DNA of 64,000 nucleotides from Verrucomicrobiales bacterium (GTDB lineage Bacteria > Verrucomicrobiota > Verrucomicrobiia > Verrucomicrobiales > DEV007), in assembly GCA_029213065.1 (NCBI GenBank), contig JARGPH010000028.1, forward strand, positions 22,921-86,920, written 5' to 3'. Shown one piece after another: positions 1 through 9,417 of the stretch (position 1 is its first letter; each line of letters opens with the position of its first letter). The notes under the pieces are model-generated. The model was given only the letters and a program-made list of their open reading frames with translations, ran no database searches and was not told the DNA's origin. The position numbers and the translations under genes were made by a program.

Positions 1-963
1 AAATCTCAGCTCGGGATTGCTCTCCAGTGCTTTCTCCACGAGTCGGTCGAAGCGCTTGTCCAGCCCGGGACGCAGAACGGAGGGGTGGCCGAATCTTCCC
101 CTCGGAAGCTTTCCGGTAAGCATCTGGTAGAGGACAACACCACAGGCGTAGATATCGGCCCGATGATCGCACTGTGAAGACAGATCCTGAGCTTCGGGGG
201 CGATGTAGTCGGGAGTTCCGAGGGCGAGACCGGATTGAGTGAGACCCGTGTCTGCGGCATCGCCGCGATTTTGCTTCGCTATCCCGAAATCGGCTATCTT
301 TAAGCGTCCTTCGCGGTCGATGAGGATGTTTCGCGGTTTCAGGTCCCGATGAACGATCCCGTTCCCGTGAGCGTAGCTGAGGGCTTCGAGGATCTGGGCG
401 AGGATGGAAACAATCTGTTCCACAGGGGCGTTTCCGGGATGCAGATCGAGATAATCGCCAAGGTCCATCCCCTCAACCAGCTCCATCACGAAATAGCGGT
501 GGCCCTGATCGGTCTCCCCGAACTCGTGCACCGTGACGATTCCCGGATGATTCAGCGATGCGAGCGCCCGTGCCTCCTGTTCGAATCGCTCCACAAAGCG
601 TAAATCACTCTCCGGCTCTGCGAGCACTTCGGGAAGGAGCTTAATGGCAACCGAGCGGTTGAGAGCCGGTTGTCGAGCGCGATAGACGGCCCCCATTCCG
701 CCACGGCCAATGAGCTCCTCGATTTCGAATTGTGGAAGTAGCTCCTGCAGTTCCTCTACCGACGGTGGGTCCCAATCGTGCAAAGCCGAAGGCGCAGGAG
801 ACCTTTCCTCTTTCGACTGGTCATTCGCGAGGTCTTCGAGAACAAATCGAAACAGGCTCCGATACCGGTCGCGGGCGCATTGCGAGCATTGTTCAGCTTT
901 CTCAGGCTTTGAATTTCCGCAATGAGGACAACTGGTCGCCTCAACTGATTTGTCTTCGTTCAT
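1..963 (-). CDS. Zinc-ribbon Ser/Thr protein kinase (partial, C-terminus beyond window)
   Basis: Phosphorylates Ser/Thr residues of unknown target proteins. The ATG is at 963; 321 codons are open to the window edge, so the C-terminal part is missing. The N-terminus has a short zinc ribbon (Cys12, Cys15, Cys26, Cys29). The Hanks-type kinase domain follows from about residue 78: glycine loop GRGGMGAVY (residues 87-95), catalytic Lys108, HRDLKPRN with Asp207, DFG at Asp225, and an APE segment. All catalytic residues are present, so the kinase should be active. The domain runs off the window before any membrane segment or C-terminal sensor could be seen. It is divergent from the beta-helix gene at 1104, with 140 bp between them. 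Zinc-ribbon plus kinase is a common arrangement in Verrucomicrobiota. Confidence 0.93.
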   Translation of the reverse strand, partial: MNEDKSVEATSCPHCGNSKPEKAEQCSQCARDRYRSLFRFVLEDLANDQSKEERSPAPSALHDWDPPSVEELQELLPQFEIEELIGRGGMGAVYRARQPALNRSVAIKLLPEVLAEPESDLRFVERFEQEARALASLNHPGIVTVHEFGETDQGHRYFVMELVEGMDLGDYLDLHPGNAPVEQIVSILAQILEALSYAHGNGIVHRDLKPRNILIDREGRLKIADFGIAKQNRGDAADTGLTQSGLALGTPDYIAPEAQDLSSQCDHRADIYACGVVLYQMLTGKLPRGRFGHPSVLRPGLDKRFDRLVEKALESNPELRF

Positions 964-1103
964 GCCTCGTGGAAGGAGTTAAACCGGAAGTGAACAGGAG
1001 TCTCCCGAATCTCGTTGAAGAGGGACTGAGAACTTTCTATGCACATCCTCACAGGTTTAAGGGTTGCTTATTAAAATTCAATTATTTAGATAGGTTGTGA
1101 CAC

Positions 1104-2324
1104 ATGAATATGAAAGCAATCTTCTCCCTTCTTCTCGTTGCTGTGGCTGTGACCGGTTCGTGGGGCCGCGCTCAGGATACGAAAGATCCCGTTCTCATCC
1201 ACGCCGCTGATTTTCCCTACATTCAGGCAGCGCTCGATGCCCTGCCGCCTTCCGGAGGGATGGTGGTGCTTCCGCCCGGCACTGTCGAAATCTCAAAGCC
1301 GCTTGTCATCTCGACTCCGGAAACGCGAATTGAGGGAAGCGGAGCGTCGACCCATATCAAAAACACCAATACTTCCGGTGAACCTGCGATCCGCATTCAG
1401 CCACCCAATCTGTCGAAAGATCCCAAAGCCAAACTCTGGCGGATTCAGCTGGGGAACTTCCGAATCAGCGGAAATGAGAAAAGCGGCGATGGCATTTATG
1501 CCGAGTCGATACAGGAGATTTTTCTCGAGGGCATGTCGATCGATCACAACGCCGGTCATGGCATCGCTCTGGTCGACTGCTACGAGGACCCGCGCGTTTC
1601 GGATTCGATTTTGACCTACAATTCCAAGGCGGGACTCTTCATCGACGGCTGTCATGACATCGTCGTGAATGCGAACCACTTTGAAGAGAATCAGGATGCG
1701 GTCGTTTGTGTCGACGCCTTCAATCTCTGCATGAACGGAAACAATATCGATGATCATCTCGGGGACGGAGTGGTCATTGAAAACACCTATGGCTCCGTCG
1801 TTTCCGGGAACATGATCGAAGAATGCAACGGCACCGCAATTGTTCTCGACCGCGACTGCTACGGGATAACCCTTTCAGCCAATGTTATCGCGCATCACCT
1901 CGAAGGCGGTATTGATCTGAAGGATGCCAATGGTTGCACCGTCTCCGCCAATACCTTTGTGCTCACCCATCAGTTCGGCGTGAAACTGAGCGGGGAAAGC
2001 GGGCGCATTACGATCACGGGGAACAATTTCTCCAACACCTACATCGGCGGGGGAAAAGACAAACGCCCTCCGGAAGGAAAAACCCCGATGCACATCGACA
2101 TCGGCACCGGTGTGGTTCTCGAGGGAAGTAAGCACGTTATCATTTCCGGGAACAGTTTCTCAGGGCTCGACGCGGGGGCCGTTAAAGGTAGCGGAAAATG
2201 TCGCGCCGTCATGGTCACGGGGAACACGGTGACGGATATTAACCGGCGCTCGGATCCTCCGGTCGAGGCGATTGATCTCGGTGACGCGGAGAAGAGTCTC
2301 GTTGAAAGTAATCTGATTGATTAG
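1104..2324 (+). CDS. Secreted right-handed parallel beta-helix protein
   Basis: 406 aa. A signal peptide (about residues 1-24, ending at a GRAQ-like site) directs it out of the cytoplasm. The rest has short repeating rungs rich in N, G and D (for example NANHFEENQ, SGNMIEECNGTAIVL, SGNSFSGLDAG), characteristic of the pectate-lyase-like beta-helix (PbH1) fold. Such proteins bind or cleave polysaccharides, but I see no catalytic signature that fixes a substrate. Two Met codons occur at the start (1104 and 1110) and either could be used. It is divergent from the kinase and convergent with the PPC-domain gene; its stop codon touches a long inverted repeat. Confidence 0.85.
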   Translation: MNMKAIFSLLLVAVAVTGSWGRAQDTKDPVLIHAADFPYIQAALDALPPSGGMVVLPPGTVEISKPLVISTPETRIEGSGASTHIKNTNTSGEPAIRIQPPNLSKDPKAKLWRIQLGNFRISGNEKSGDGIYAESIQEIFLEGMSIDHNAGHGIALVDCYEDPRVSDSILTYNSKAGLFIDGCHDIVVNANHFEENQDAVVCVDAFNLCMNGNNIDDHLGDGVVIENTYGSVVSGNMIEECNGTAIVLDRDCYGITLSANVIAHHLEGGIDLKDANGCTVSANTFVLTHQFGVKLSGESGRITITGNNFSNTYIGGGKDKRPPEGKTPMHIDIGTGVVLEGSKHVIISGNSFSGLDAGAVKGSGKCRAVMVTGNTVTDINRRSDPPVEAIDLGDAEKSLVESNLID

Positions 2325-2434
2325 TGGCGGCGAGTGCCAACGAGTGGAATACGAAGCCCTCGAGACGACGGATTTCGTGTGTGTTGTTTATGGCGGCAGG
2401 TTGCAGGGAACCACTCGCTGGTGCTCGCCGCCAC
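2324..2434. repeat. Long imperfect inverted repeat between convergent genes
   Basis: Arms 2324-2347 and 2411-2434 are 24 nt each and match at 21 of 24 positions when one is reverse-complemented. They flank 63 bp. The element lies exactly between two convergent stop codons (2324 and 2438). It may be a bidirectional terminator or a small hairpin mobile element. There is no U-tract next to either arm. Confidence 0.6.
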
Positions 2435-2437
2435 GTT

Positions 2438-3976
2438 TCACTTCGCCTTCTTCGGTTCCTCTTTTTTGGGATCCGCCTTCTTTGGTTCCTCTTTCTTCGG
2501 GGGAATCGTGAGCCAGACGGCGGGCAAGTCCATGAGAGCATAGGGACCGCGGTAGTTGGGATCCGTTTTGAAAGAGTGATAGGCCGCGACGGGTTTGCCG
2601 GTCTTTTTTCCGTCTTTGTCGGTCACGAAGGCATGGATCTTGAGCGGTTTTTGAAAGGCGGGGACGTCTTCTTTGGCTTCGAGTTTGAGGGTCACGTCGC
2701 CGCCTTTTTCAGGAACCTTGTCAGGGCCGGTGAAGGTGACTTTGTCAGGCAGGCCCGGGATTTCAAAAACAAGATTCTCTTTGTCTCCGTGGAGGCGCGT
2801 CACCTTCACTTTGATGTCGACGGATTTACCCCGCTCGAGCAGGTACTCTGATTTCTCGATTGTCGCGGTGAATGATGGAATCGGCTTCGCTGCGCCGACC
2901 CGGTAGCGAAGTTGAGGGTCGCCCCGTCGGAATCGATCGGAAACCGCGATTTCGTATTCCCCGTCGGCGGCGACTTTCCAGAGATACTCCGGATCGTTTT
3001 CCTTGTTGGCGTCGTCGACGAGTTTCAAGAGCGCCCCGTCCGGTTTGAAAATCTGCAGGACCGGATCGGTCGCAAAGCCAAGGCTCGCTGATTCCACGGT
3101 GATGAGATACTGTTCGTCCTTCTTCCCGGTGAAAGTATAGCGATCCACTTCCCCGGGTTTGGAAAGGGTGCCTGTCGCGGTTTTCCCGGCGGAGAGTTTG
3201 TTGTCTTGGGCATCCGGTCCGGGATCATCGGCAAGGAGGCGCTTCGGGAGCGCTTCCGACTTGCGGGCGAGGTGGAGCCGATACTGAGCATTCTTACCGC
3301 CGCGAAAGTAGACACTCGCGGCAGGGGGATGGGCAAAGGCAGTGACAGCAAAGGTGTAGTCGCCACCATCCGGTGCGGTAAATTCCATACGGGGATCGAG
3401 GTGGACAGCACCGTCGTGTTCCATCGCGAGGCGGTTTCCATCGGGATCATAGACCTGAAGAACCGGGTCGATGAGCGATCGAATGGTGTAACCCTCCACC
3501 GCGGCATGAATCGTTTCCCCCTTCTTTAAAGTGAGTTTGAAAGCATCCAGTTCGTTGTTCCCCGGGAGCTTCCCGTTGACGACGAGAGGGAGTTTTGCAG
3601 CGTCGATAGCCTGCGCCCCGGCGATGGTGTTATCGTCTTTGTCCTCTTCGAGAATCTCGGGCAGGTCTCCGACGATGAACAGCTGGGGAGCACTAACGCC
3701 TTCGGCATTTGCTGCGCGAACCACGATCGGTTTTGTCGGGGCATCGGCGGCGATCTTCAATTTTCCGGTTCCCTTTTTGTCTTTGTCAGGCGTGAAGGTG
3801 AAACCCTTTTCGGAAAAGTTCAGTTGGCAGGGCCAGGGATCGAGTTTCCCCGTGAGAGTGACGTCTATCTCGCTTCCGCGCTTTGCTCCCGGAGGCCAGA
3901 TCGCATCGAGCGTTGCGGGCGCAGCACTGCCGGTGAGCGGCAGGGCGATGAGGGAGAAAAGGACGACCCGTTTCAC
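2438..3976 (-). CDS. Secreted protein with PPC (pre-peptidase C-terminal) domains
   Basis: 512 aa with a signal peptide (about residues 1-19). The body begins with the segment DAIWPPGAKRGSEIDVTLTG usual in planctomycete/verrucomicrobial PPC proteins. Two bacterial pre-peptidase C-terminal beta-sandwich units follow; each has a 'D-x-Y/F-F' core (for example EVDRYTFTGKKDEQY and DAFKLTLKKGE). The C-terminus is a Lys/Glu/Pro-rich tail of repeated KKEEPKK. Function is unknown; it is probably an extracellular or periplasmic partner of the cytochrome/DUF1501 proteins encoded upstream. Its ATG overlaps the TGA of the DUF1501 gene by 4 bp, indicating translational coupling as the last gene of a four-gene operon. 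Confidence 0.85.
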   Translation of the reverse strand: MKRVVLFSLIALPLTGSAAPATLDAIWPPGAKRGSEIDVTLTGKLDPWPCQLNFSEKGFTFTPDKDKKGTGKLKIAADAPTKPIVVRAANAEGVSAPQLFIVGDLPEILEEDKDDNTIAGAQAIDAAKLPLVVNGKLPGNNELDAFKLTLKKGETIHAAVEGYTIRSLIDPVLQVYDPDGNRLAMEHDGAVHLDPRMEFTAPDGGDYTFAVTAFAHPPAASVYFRGGKNAQYRLHLARKSEALPKRLLADDPGPDAQDNKLSAGKTATGTLSKPGEVDRYTFTGKKDEQYLITVESASLGFATDPVLQIFKPDGALLKLVDDANKENDPEYLWKVAADGEYEIAVSDRFRRGDPQLRYRVGAAKPIPSFTATIEKSEYLLERGKSVDIKVKVTRLHGDKENLVFEIPGLPDKVTFTGPDKVPEKGGDVTLKLEAKEDVPAFQKPLKIHAFVTDKDGKKTGKPVAAYHSFKTDPNYRGPYALMDLPAVWLTIPPKKEEPKKADPKKEEPKKAK

Positions 3977-5301
3977 GCGAACAGTTCTTTGATGAGCTTG
4001 CCGTTGTTCACTAATTGAATCGGACGGCCCGAGGCATCGTGGAGAGTCTGTTGATGATCGATCCCCATTTTCGTGTAGATGCTCGCTGCAAAATCTTCGG
4101 GTGCGTAGATGTTCTCGTTCGCGTAGTAACCTTTCACGTCGGTGGCGCCGACAATCTGTCCGCCGGGGATTCCCGCTCCGGCCATGAGCACACTCATCGC
4201 GAAAGACCAGTGGTCGCGACCGGCGTCCTTGTTGATCTTCGGAGTGCGTCCAAACTCGCCTAACAAAATTACCATCGTGTTGTCGAGTGAACCGCGTTCG
4301 GCGAGATCGCTGATGAGGGCGCTCACCCCGGTGTCGACGCGTTCAGCCTTGGTCTTTTTGTAATTATCAAAGAGCCCGCGGTGATCGTCCCAGCCGCCGT
4401 TGTAGACGGTCACAAAGGGAACACCCACCTCGGTGAGTCGGCGCGCCATGAGGAGTCGCTGACCGAAATCGTTGCGGCCATAGGTCTCTCGCACTTTCTC
4501 AGGTTCCTTCGAAATATCGAAGGCCTCCTGAGCCTCGGTAGAGGTAATGAGATCAAAAGCGGATGCGTAGTAGTCATCAAAGTCGACCGCGGGATCCTCT
4601 GCCGCTGTGTCCGTGATGCGACGAAGCTGGTCGAGTGACTGGCGAAGCTCAACGCGCGATTTGGCACGACCGTCCTCGATCTCTGTCGGAAGCGAGACGT
4701 CCCTGACGCGAAAACTCTTTTTGTTCGGATCGTCTCCGATCACAAAGGGAGCGTGCTGCGCGCCGAGGAAATTGGGACCTCCGGAGCGCGACATTCTCGG
4801 TGCGGAAACGTAGGCGGGAAGCCCGTGTTTCACCTCGCGGTTTTTGCTGACGACTGAACCGATGCTGGGGTGAAAAGTGACGTAGGCGCCGCAACCCACC
4901 GGGACGGGGGTGGGGCGCCCCGTCATGAGATAATGATTTCCCGCTCCGTGGTTGTTCTGGTTGTGAGCGATCGAGCGGATCACGGTGAATTTGTCGAAGG
5001 TCTTTGCGAGCTTCGGAAATTTATCGCAGAAGTGAACTCCCGGAACCGTCGTCGGAACGGTTCCGAACTCGCCCCGGATTTCGGAGGGAGCATCGGGCTT
5101 GGGATCGAAAGTTTCGTAGTGGGAGGGACCTCCATCGAGCCAGACAAAGATACAGCGGGTGTCGCTGCCTTTGGCGCCTGCCTGCGCTTTCAGCTTCAGC
5201 ATGTCGGAGAGTCCGAGGCCACCGAGCGCGCCGAGACCGGTCTGAATGAAATCCCGTCGACCAAGTCCTTCGCAGTTTAGTAGTGAACGCAGCTTGCTCA
5301 T
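3973..5301 (-). CDS. DUF1501 domain protein, Tat-exported
   Basis: 442 aa from the ATG at 5301. An in-frame start at 5343 would add 14 residues with no signal-like character, so I chose the Met just before the twin-arginine region. The N-terminus carries the RRDFIQTGLGALGGLGLSDM export motif typical of DUF1501. The alkaline-phosphatase/sulfatase-like fold is visible in LDGGPSHYETFDPKPDAP, YNGGWDDHRGLFDNYK and LLGEFGRTPKIN-KDAGRDHW. The family is nearly always encoded beside DUF1549/DUF1553 cytochrome proteins, as here; the biochemical role is unknown. Third gene of the operon running from 9007 down to 2438. Confidence 0.92.
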   Translation of the reverse strand: MSKLRSLLNCEGLGRRDFIQTGLGALGGLGLSDMLKLKAQAGAKGSDTRCIFVWLDGGPSHYETFDPKPDAPSEIRGEFGTVPTTVPGVHFCDKFPKLAKTFDKFTVIRSIAHNQNNHGAGNHYLMTGRPTPVPVGCGAYVTFHPSIGSVVSKNREVKHGLPAYVSAPRMSRSGGPNFLGAQHAPFVIGDDPNKKSFRVRDVSLPTEIEDGRAKSRVELRQSLDQLRRITDTAAEDPAVDFDDYYASAFDLITSTEAQEAFDISKEPEKVRETYGRNDFGQRLLMARRLTEVGVPFVTVYNGGWDDHRGLFDNYKKTKAERVDTGVSALISDLAERGSLDNTMVILLGEFGRTPKINKDAGRDHWSFAMSVLMAGAGIPGGQIVGATDVKGYYANENIYAPEDFAASIYTKMGIDHQQTLHDASGRPIQLVNNGKLIKELFA

Positions 5302-5385
5302 TGTTGTGGTAACCAGTTTCGCTTCAACTGCCTGTGAATCCAAGGGCGTGTTTGCGGGGGATGGGCTGGCTCATTCGGTTGGAGG

Positions 5386-7569
5386 TCAGTGGTTTAAAAC
5401 AAATTCCGCGGAATTCACGAGCGACCAGATCAGGTTTTCTATTTTCTCTCTCGGCGCGGTTGCTTCTGTGCCGAGATGATTCAAGGCGATCCGCTTCTCA
5501 TCATCGGCGGGGGAGCGGGAAAAGAGGCGAAGGTAGATCTGTCCGACGGACTCTTCGGGGGACAGCTTCTCCAGTTCGCTCACCCAGGGATTTTCCCCGG
5601 CGAACTTTTTCTGGAGCACCTTCGAATTCATGAGGTGAAGCGCCTGGACGACACTGCCGCCGGGATCACGCTCGAGGGGGGGCGCCGCGCTGGAGTTGGG
5701 ACGACCGAAGGCGTCGAGGAAGTCGTTCGGAAGAAGGTGGTTCCATTGCTGCATCGCGGGGCTGTCATTGGGAAGCCCCTGAAGTTTCTCCGGATCGCCG
5801 GTGATGGTTGAGAGGGTATCGAGAAGGACTTCTGCCGGCAACCGGCGCCGATAGCTGCGTGAGAAGTTCCGGGTGTCTGTCGCATTGTGTTCATTCGGTG
5901 TCGAACTCTGCTGGTAGAGCCGGCTCTTCAGGATCGTCGCGATGGTGTGCTTCTGGTCGTAGCCGTGCTCAACGAAATCCTTTGCAAGCCAGTCGAGGAG
6001 CGGCTGGTTCACGGCAGGATTCGATTCCCGAAAATCATCTACCGGATCGACGAGTCCTTTTCCAAGCAGCTCGGCCCAGATCCGATTGACCATGGCACGG
6101 GCAAAATAGGGATTCTCCGGTTTCGTGATCCACTCCGCGAGGAGCGAGCGCGGGTCCCTGTCGCCGGTATCTCCATACTCAGTGCCATCGGGGGCGCGGG
6201 GTTTCATGACCGCTTCGGAGACGGGGTGTTTCACGGTGCCACCGGGTTCAAACCACCAGAACTCCGGCTCGCCGGAAATCGGAGCGGAGATGCCCTGTCC
6301 TTTCCGTTTCATCGATCCGAAAAAGGCCGCCATCGAGTAGTAGTCATCCTGGCTCCATTTTTCGGAGGGATGGTGGTGGCACTTGGCACAATTGAGCCGG
6401 ACCCCGAGGAAAATCTGACTGATAAACTCGGCCATGTCAGCAGGTTCGCGCTTGTCCCGAATCACCGCGACGGGCCCATACCGGTGCGTGCTGCCCGAGG
6501 CGCTGAGCAATTCGGTGACGAATTCATTCCACGGCGTGTTGACCTGAAATTTCCGCCGGATCCAGTCATCGAGGAGATAGACAGGTTTTACCCCGACGCG
6601 TTGTGTGTTGGGCCGGAGGAGATCGCCCCACTTCGTTGCCCAGTAGTTGGCGTAGTCGAATCGATTCTCCTCACTGAGCAGGGTGTCGACCAGTTTTGCG
6701 CGTTTGTCAGGGGCTTTGCTTTCGAGAAAGCGTTTCGTTTCCTCAACGGTGGGGATGCGACCGATCGCATCGAGGGTCGCGCGGCGAATGAACTCGGAGT
6801 CGGTGCAGGGAGCAGAGGGGAAAAGCCCGAGCTCGCGGAATCGCGCGTAGGCGAATTCGTCGATTTTGTTGTTCGCTTTCAGCGCGGTGTATTCACTTTC
6901 CGGGAGGAGTTGATCAGGCGGGATGACGACACGAACGGCCGCGACCTGATCGACGTAACGCACGATGACACTGTTCTCACCGGGGACTTCGCCGGCGGTG
7001 ATTTTCCCGTGGTGGTCGACCGTTGCGAAAGCCGCGTCATTGGAGGTGAACTCGCAGAGATCAGTGACATCGCGCTTCGTGCCATCGGAATAGGCGACGG
7101 TCACTTTAATGGGGCGGGTTTCGCCCTTTTTGAAACTCAGGGCCGGGGGATCTATCGTAATTCCGGTCGGTTCCGTTTCGTTCGGGATCGTGCGGGGAGC
7201 CCCCTCGGCAATCCACTGACGGATGACGCGGTAGGATTCCGAATCGACCTCGAAGCGCTTTTCGCCTTCGTGGGGGATCTGGTTGGTGGCTTTGAGTAAA
7301 ATCAGAGAATGATCGGGGGAGGCGGGGAAGATGCGGCGGCCTTTCGCATCGAAAACAATTTCGCGATAATCGGAATCGGGATCGAAAGAGAAGATGGAAA
7401 GCTGGAACCCGTTTTGACCGTCCGATTTTGCATGGCAGGCCCCCGCGACGCAGCCTGCCTTCGTGATCACGGGGAGGACGTCATTGGTGAACGAGATCGT
7501 GGGATCTCCTTCGGCGGATACGGGGGGGACGGCGAGAGCCACTGCGGCGACTGTGAGAAATCTATTCAC
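5386..7569 (-). CDS. DUF1549/DUF1553 protein with cytochrome-like motif and Ig-like domain
   Basis: I place the start at a GTG at 7569, giving VNRFLTVAAVALAVPPVSA, a clean signal peptide; this overlaps the upstream stop by 8 bp. The longer open frame upstream (to 7773) is low-complexity shadow of the WD40 gene. Length is 727 aa. Order: a haem-like CVAGACH motif near residue 40, a BIG2/Ig-like domain (about 150-230), DUF1549 (about 250-450) with a KCHHHPSEKW segment, then DUF1553 (about 470-720). Proteins of this type are thought to be periplasmic, haem-bearing and part of polysaccharide- or sulfate-related systems; the reaction is not known. Confidence 0.9.
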   Translation of the reverse strand: MNRFLTVAAVALAVPPVSAEGDPTISFTNDVLPVITKAGCVAGACHAKSDGQNGFQLSIFSFDPDSDYREIVFDAKGRRIFPASPDHSLILLKATNQIPHEGEKRFEVDSESYRVIRQWIAEGAPRTIPNETEPTGITIDPPALSFKKGETRPIKVTVAYSDGTKRDVTDLCEFTSNDAAFATVDHHGKITAGEVPGENSVIVRYVDQVAAVRVVIPPDQLLPESEYTALKANNKIDEFAYARFRELGLFPSAPCTDSEFIRRATLDAIGRIPTVEETKRFLESKAPDKRAKLVDTLLSEENRFDYANYWATKWGDLLRPNTQRVGVKPVYLLDDWIRRKFQVNTPWNEFVTELLSASGSTHRYGPVAVIRDKREPADMAEFISQIFLGVRLNCAKCHHHPSEKWSQDDYYSMAAFFGSMKRKGQGISAPISGEPEFWWFEPGGTVKHPVSEAVMKPRAPDGTEYGDTGDRDPRSLLAEWITKPENPYFARAMVNRIWAELLGKGLVDPVDDFRESNPAVNQPLLDWLAKDFVEHGYDQKHTIATILKSRLYQQSSTPNEHNATDTRNFSRSYRRRLPAEVLLDTLSTITGDPEKLQGLPNDSPAMQQWNHLLPNDFLDAFGRPNSSAAPPLERDPGGSVVQALHLMNSKVLQKKFAGENPWVSELEKLSPEESVGQIYLRLFSRSPADDEKRIALNHLGTEATAPREKIENLIWSLVNSAEFVLNH

Positions 7570-9007
7570 CGGTTTTAGCGAGTTGGGGGTTACGCTTCGG
7601 GACTTCGACGGTCTGCTTGAGTTTTCCGTTTTCATCCCAGAGGAAGACCTTTCCGTTTTCCCCGCCGGCGACGAGCCACTGCTTCGCGGGATGGACGGCC
7701 ATTGCAAAAAGATTCGTGGAAACGGTGTCGAAGCTCCGCTCTTTCGCGCCGGTTGATCGCTGTTCCCCTTCATGTTCCTTCAGCTCGGTAAACGCTGCCG
7801 GCTTTCCGGATTCAAAAACTGAAAAGATACGATCGGTGTTCACCGCCCTGGCTTTTTCGGGATCTTTCTCTTCGGTCTTCTTCTTCAGATTCGCCGGATC
7901 GCTTTTCCAGGAAAGCGCATAGACGGGGCCGGAGCGGGAACTCGAAAAGGAACCTGTCTTCTTCCCGGATTCCAAATCCCAGACCTTGATCTCCTCATCG
8001 TCACCGCCGGTCGCGATCCGGTCATCTTCGGGTGAAAAGGAGGCCGCAAGAACGTAACCGGTGTGGCCTTCGAGCCGCGTCGTGATTTTGTGCGTCCTGC
8101 TGTCGCGAATCGTGACGAGTTTGTCGGAGGAGGCGGTCGCGTAAAACTTCCCTGAATGACTGCGCGAGAGGGCGTAGATCGAATCGAGGTGCGCGGTATC
8201 GAAGGACTTCACCTTTTTTGTCTTCAGGTCGATCTCGTGAAGGCGGCCGAGCTGCGAGGGCAATGAATCCGCGGCGAGAATGCGCGGCGGGGAATCGAGG
8301 AAGACGAGCGCGGTCTGCCGGCCGAGAAAAGGTGCTTCCAGTTTGGCGGGAGCTTTGGTCGGCTCTGCGACATCCCACAAAAGGAGCGAGCGAAAACCGC
8401 CCGAGGCGAGGGTCTTGCCATCGTCTGAAAAGGTGAGTGACTGAACCGCGTCGGCGTGTCCGGAGGAAGTGACCTTGAATTTCAATTCCCACGCGTCTTT
8501 TTTCTGATCCGGTTTTGTGATCGCATACCAGTCGATTCGGCTGCCCTGTCCGACCGCGAGCGTTTTGCCATCGGGTGAAATGGCCATGGCGAGGACCGGT
8601 GCGTAAGTGTCAGGAAGAGCGGCGAGCTTGACCTCTTGCTTTTCGGGGAGCTGGAGTGAGGCCCATTTGGCGGAATCCCACTTCGCACCGTCATCGATCC
8701 ACTTTTCGATCGCGAGAATCTCGCGGGGATCGAGTTGGGATTTGGGCGGCATGTGAGAATCGGCATCGGGGTAGAGCAATTCGACAAGATAACTCTCAGC
8801 CGCCTTCCCCGGGACGATCGCCGCATCGGTGTCTCCGCCTTTGATGAGGGATTCCTGTGATTCAATGAGAAGGCCGCCCTTCTGTTTGGACTCGGAATGA
8901 CAGCTGACGCATTCCCGGTTCAAAATCGCGAGGGGATCAGGCTCGACAGCTCTGCCCGTTGGCACGAGGGCGGTAAGCAAGAGCAGCGTGATTCCTAATC
9001 CTTTCAT
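7562..9007 (-). CDS. Planctomycete-type cytochrome plus WD40 repeat protein
   Basis: 481 aa with a signal peptide (about 1-20). A c-type cytochrome motif CVSCHSESKQKGG lies close to the mature N-terminus, followed by MPPKSQL and a WIDDGAKWD stretch typical of the PSCyt1 domain. From about residue 115 there are WD40 blades, for example SGHADAVQSLTFSDDGKTLA and GHTGYVLAASFSPEDDRIA, each ending in an LWD or VWD element. It is the first gene of the minus-strand operon, with the DUF1549/1553 gene starting inside its last codons. Probably an exported scaffold; its exact job is unknown. Confidence 0.9.
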   Translation of the reverse strand: MKGLGITLLLLTALVPTGRAVEPDPLAILNRECVSCHSESKQKGGLLIESQESLIKGGDTDAAIVPGKAAESYLVELLYPDADSHMPPKSQLDPREILAIEKWIDDGAKWDSAKWASLQLPEKQEVKLAALPDTYAPVLAMAISPDGKTLAVGQGSRIDWYAITKPDQKKDAWELKFKVTSSGHADAVQSLTFSDDGKTLASGGFRSLLLWDVAEPTKAPAKLEAPFLGRQTALVFLDSPPRILAADSLPSQLGRLHEIDLKTKKVKSFDTAHLDSIYALSRSHSGKFYATASSDKLVTIRDSRTHKITTRLEGHTGYVLAASFSPEDDRIATGGDDEEIKVWDLESGKKTGSFSSSRSGPVYALSWKSDPANLKKKTEEKDPEKARAVNTDRIFSVFESGKPAAFTELKEHEGEQRSTGAKERSFDTVSTNLFAMAVHPAKQWLVAGGENGKVFLWDENGKLKQTVEVPKRNPQLAKTGE

Positions 9008-9138
9008 CAGGAGCCAGTTTTGGACTTTTCAGCCCTTTGGTCAACTGACGTAAGCACGACGGGCCATGGCGGAGATGCGCCTCTCATGAAGACCGCGCCT
9101 TGACCGGAGGGACTTGTGGTGAATGATTTAGCGGTGTT

Positions 9139-9417
9139 ATGAATCGTTCGGAACTTCAACGGCTTTTGAATCAGGAGGCAGCTGCGCCGGCAGATGGTCT
9201 CCCTGAGAATTTTGCCGGGGAGATTCTCGCGAAGGGTAAGCGTTTGCGTCGGCTTCTGCGCCAGCATTGGAAGTCGCTTGCTGTCGCCAGTTTTGTTTCA
9301 CTGCTGATCGCGATTGCTTTCGGACTCGGGGCGGCGCCCTCGTCTTCTCATGATTCAGCGCCTCCGCTGCTTCTTTTTCAAGGCAACTCCGACGGTTCTC
9401 CTTTTTCTTCAAAATGA
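9139..9417 (+). CDS. Small single-pass membrane protein, candidate anti-sigma factor (CnrY-like position)
   Basis: 92 aa. About 45 mostly helical, charged residues (with KGKRLRRLLRQHWK next to the membrane) precede one hydrophobic segment (about residues 47-66) and a short outer tail. There is no sequence motif I can name. Its size, topology and place directly before a CnrX-like sensor and an ECF sigma factor match CnrY, the roughly 95-residue anti-sigma factor of the cobalt/nickel cnrYXH system. It overlaps the sensor gene by 4 bp (ATGA). Inference: it holds the sigma factor at the membrane until the sensor binds metal. Confidence 0.7.
   Translation: MNRSELQRLLNQEAAAPADGLPENFAGEILAKGKRLRRLLRQHWKSLAVASFVSLLIAIAFGLGAAPSSSHDSAPPLLLFQGNSDGSPFSSK

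Noticed and set aside
5887..7299. 470-aa plus-strand open frame
   Set aside because: Antisense shadow of the DUF1549/1553 gene; low-complexity Asp/Gly-rich translation without a fold.
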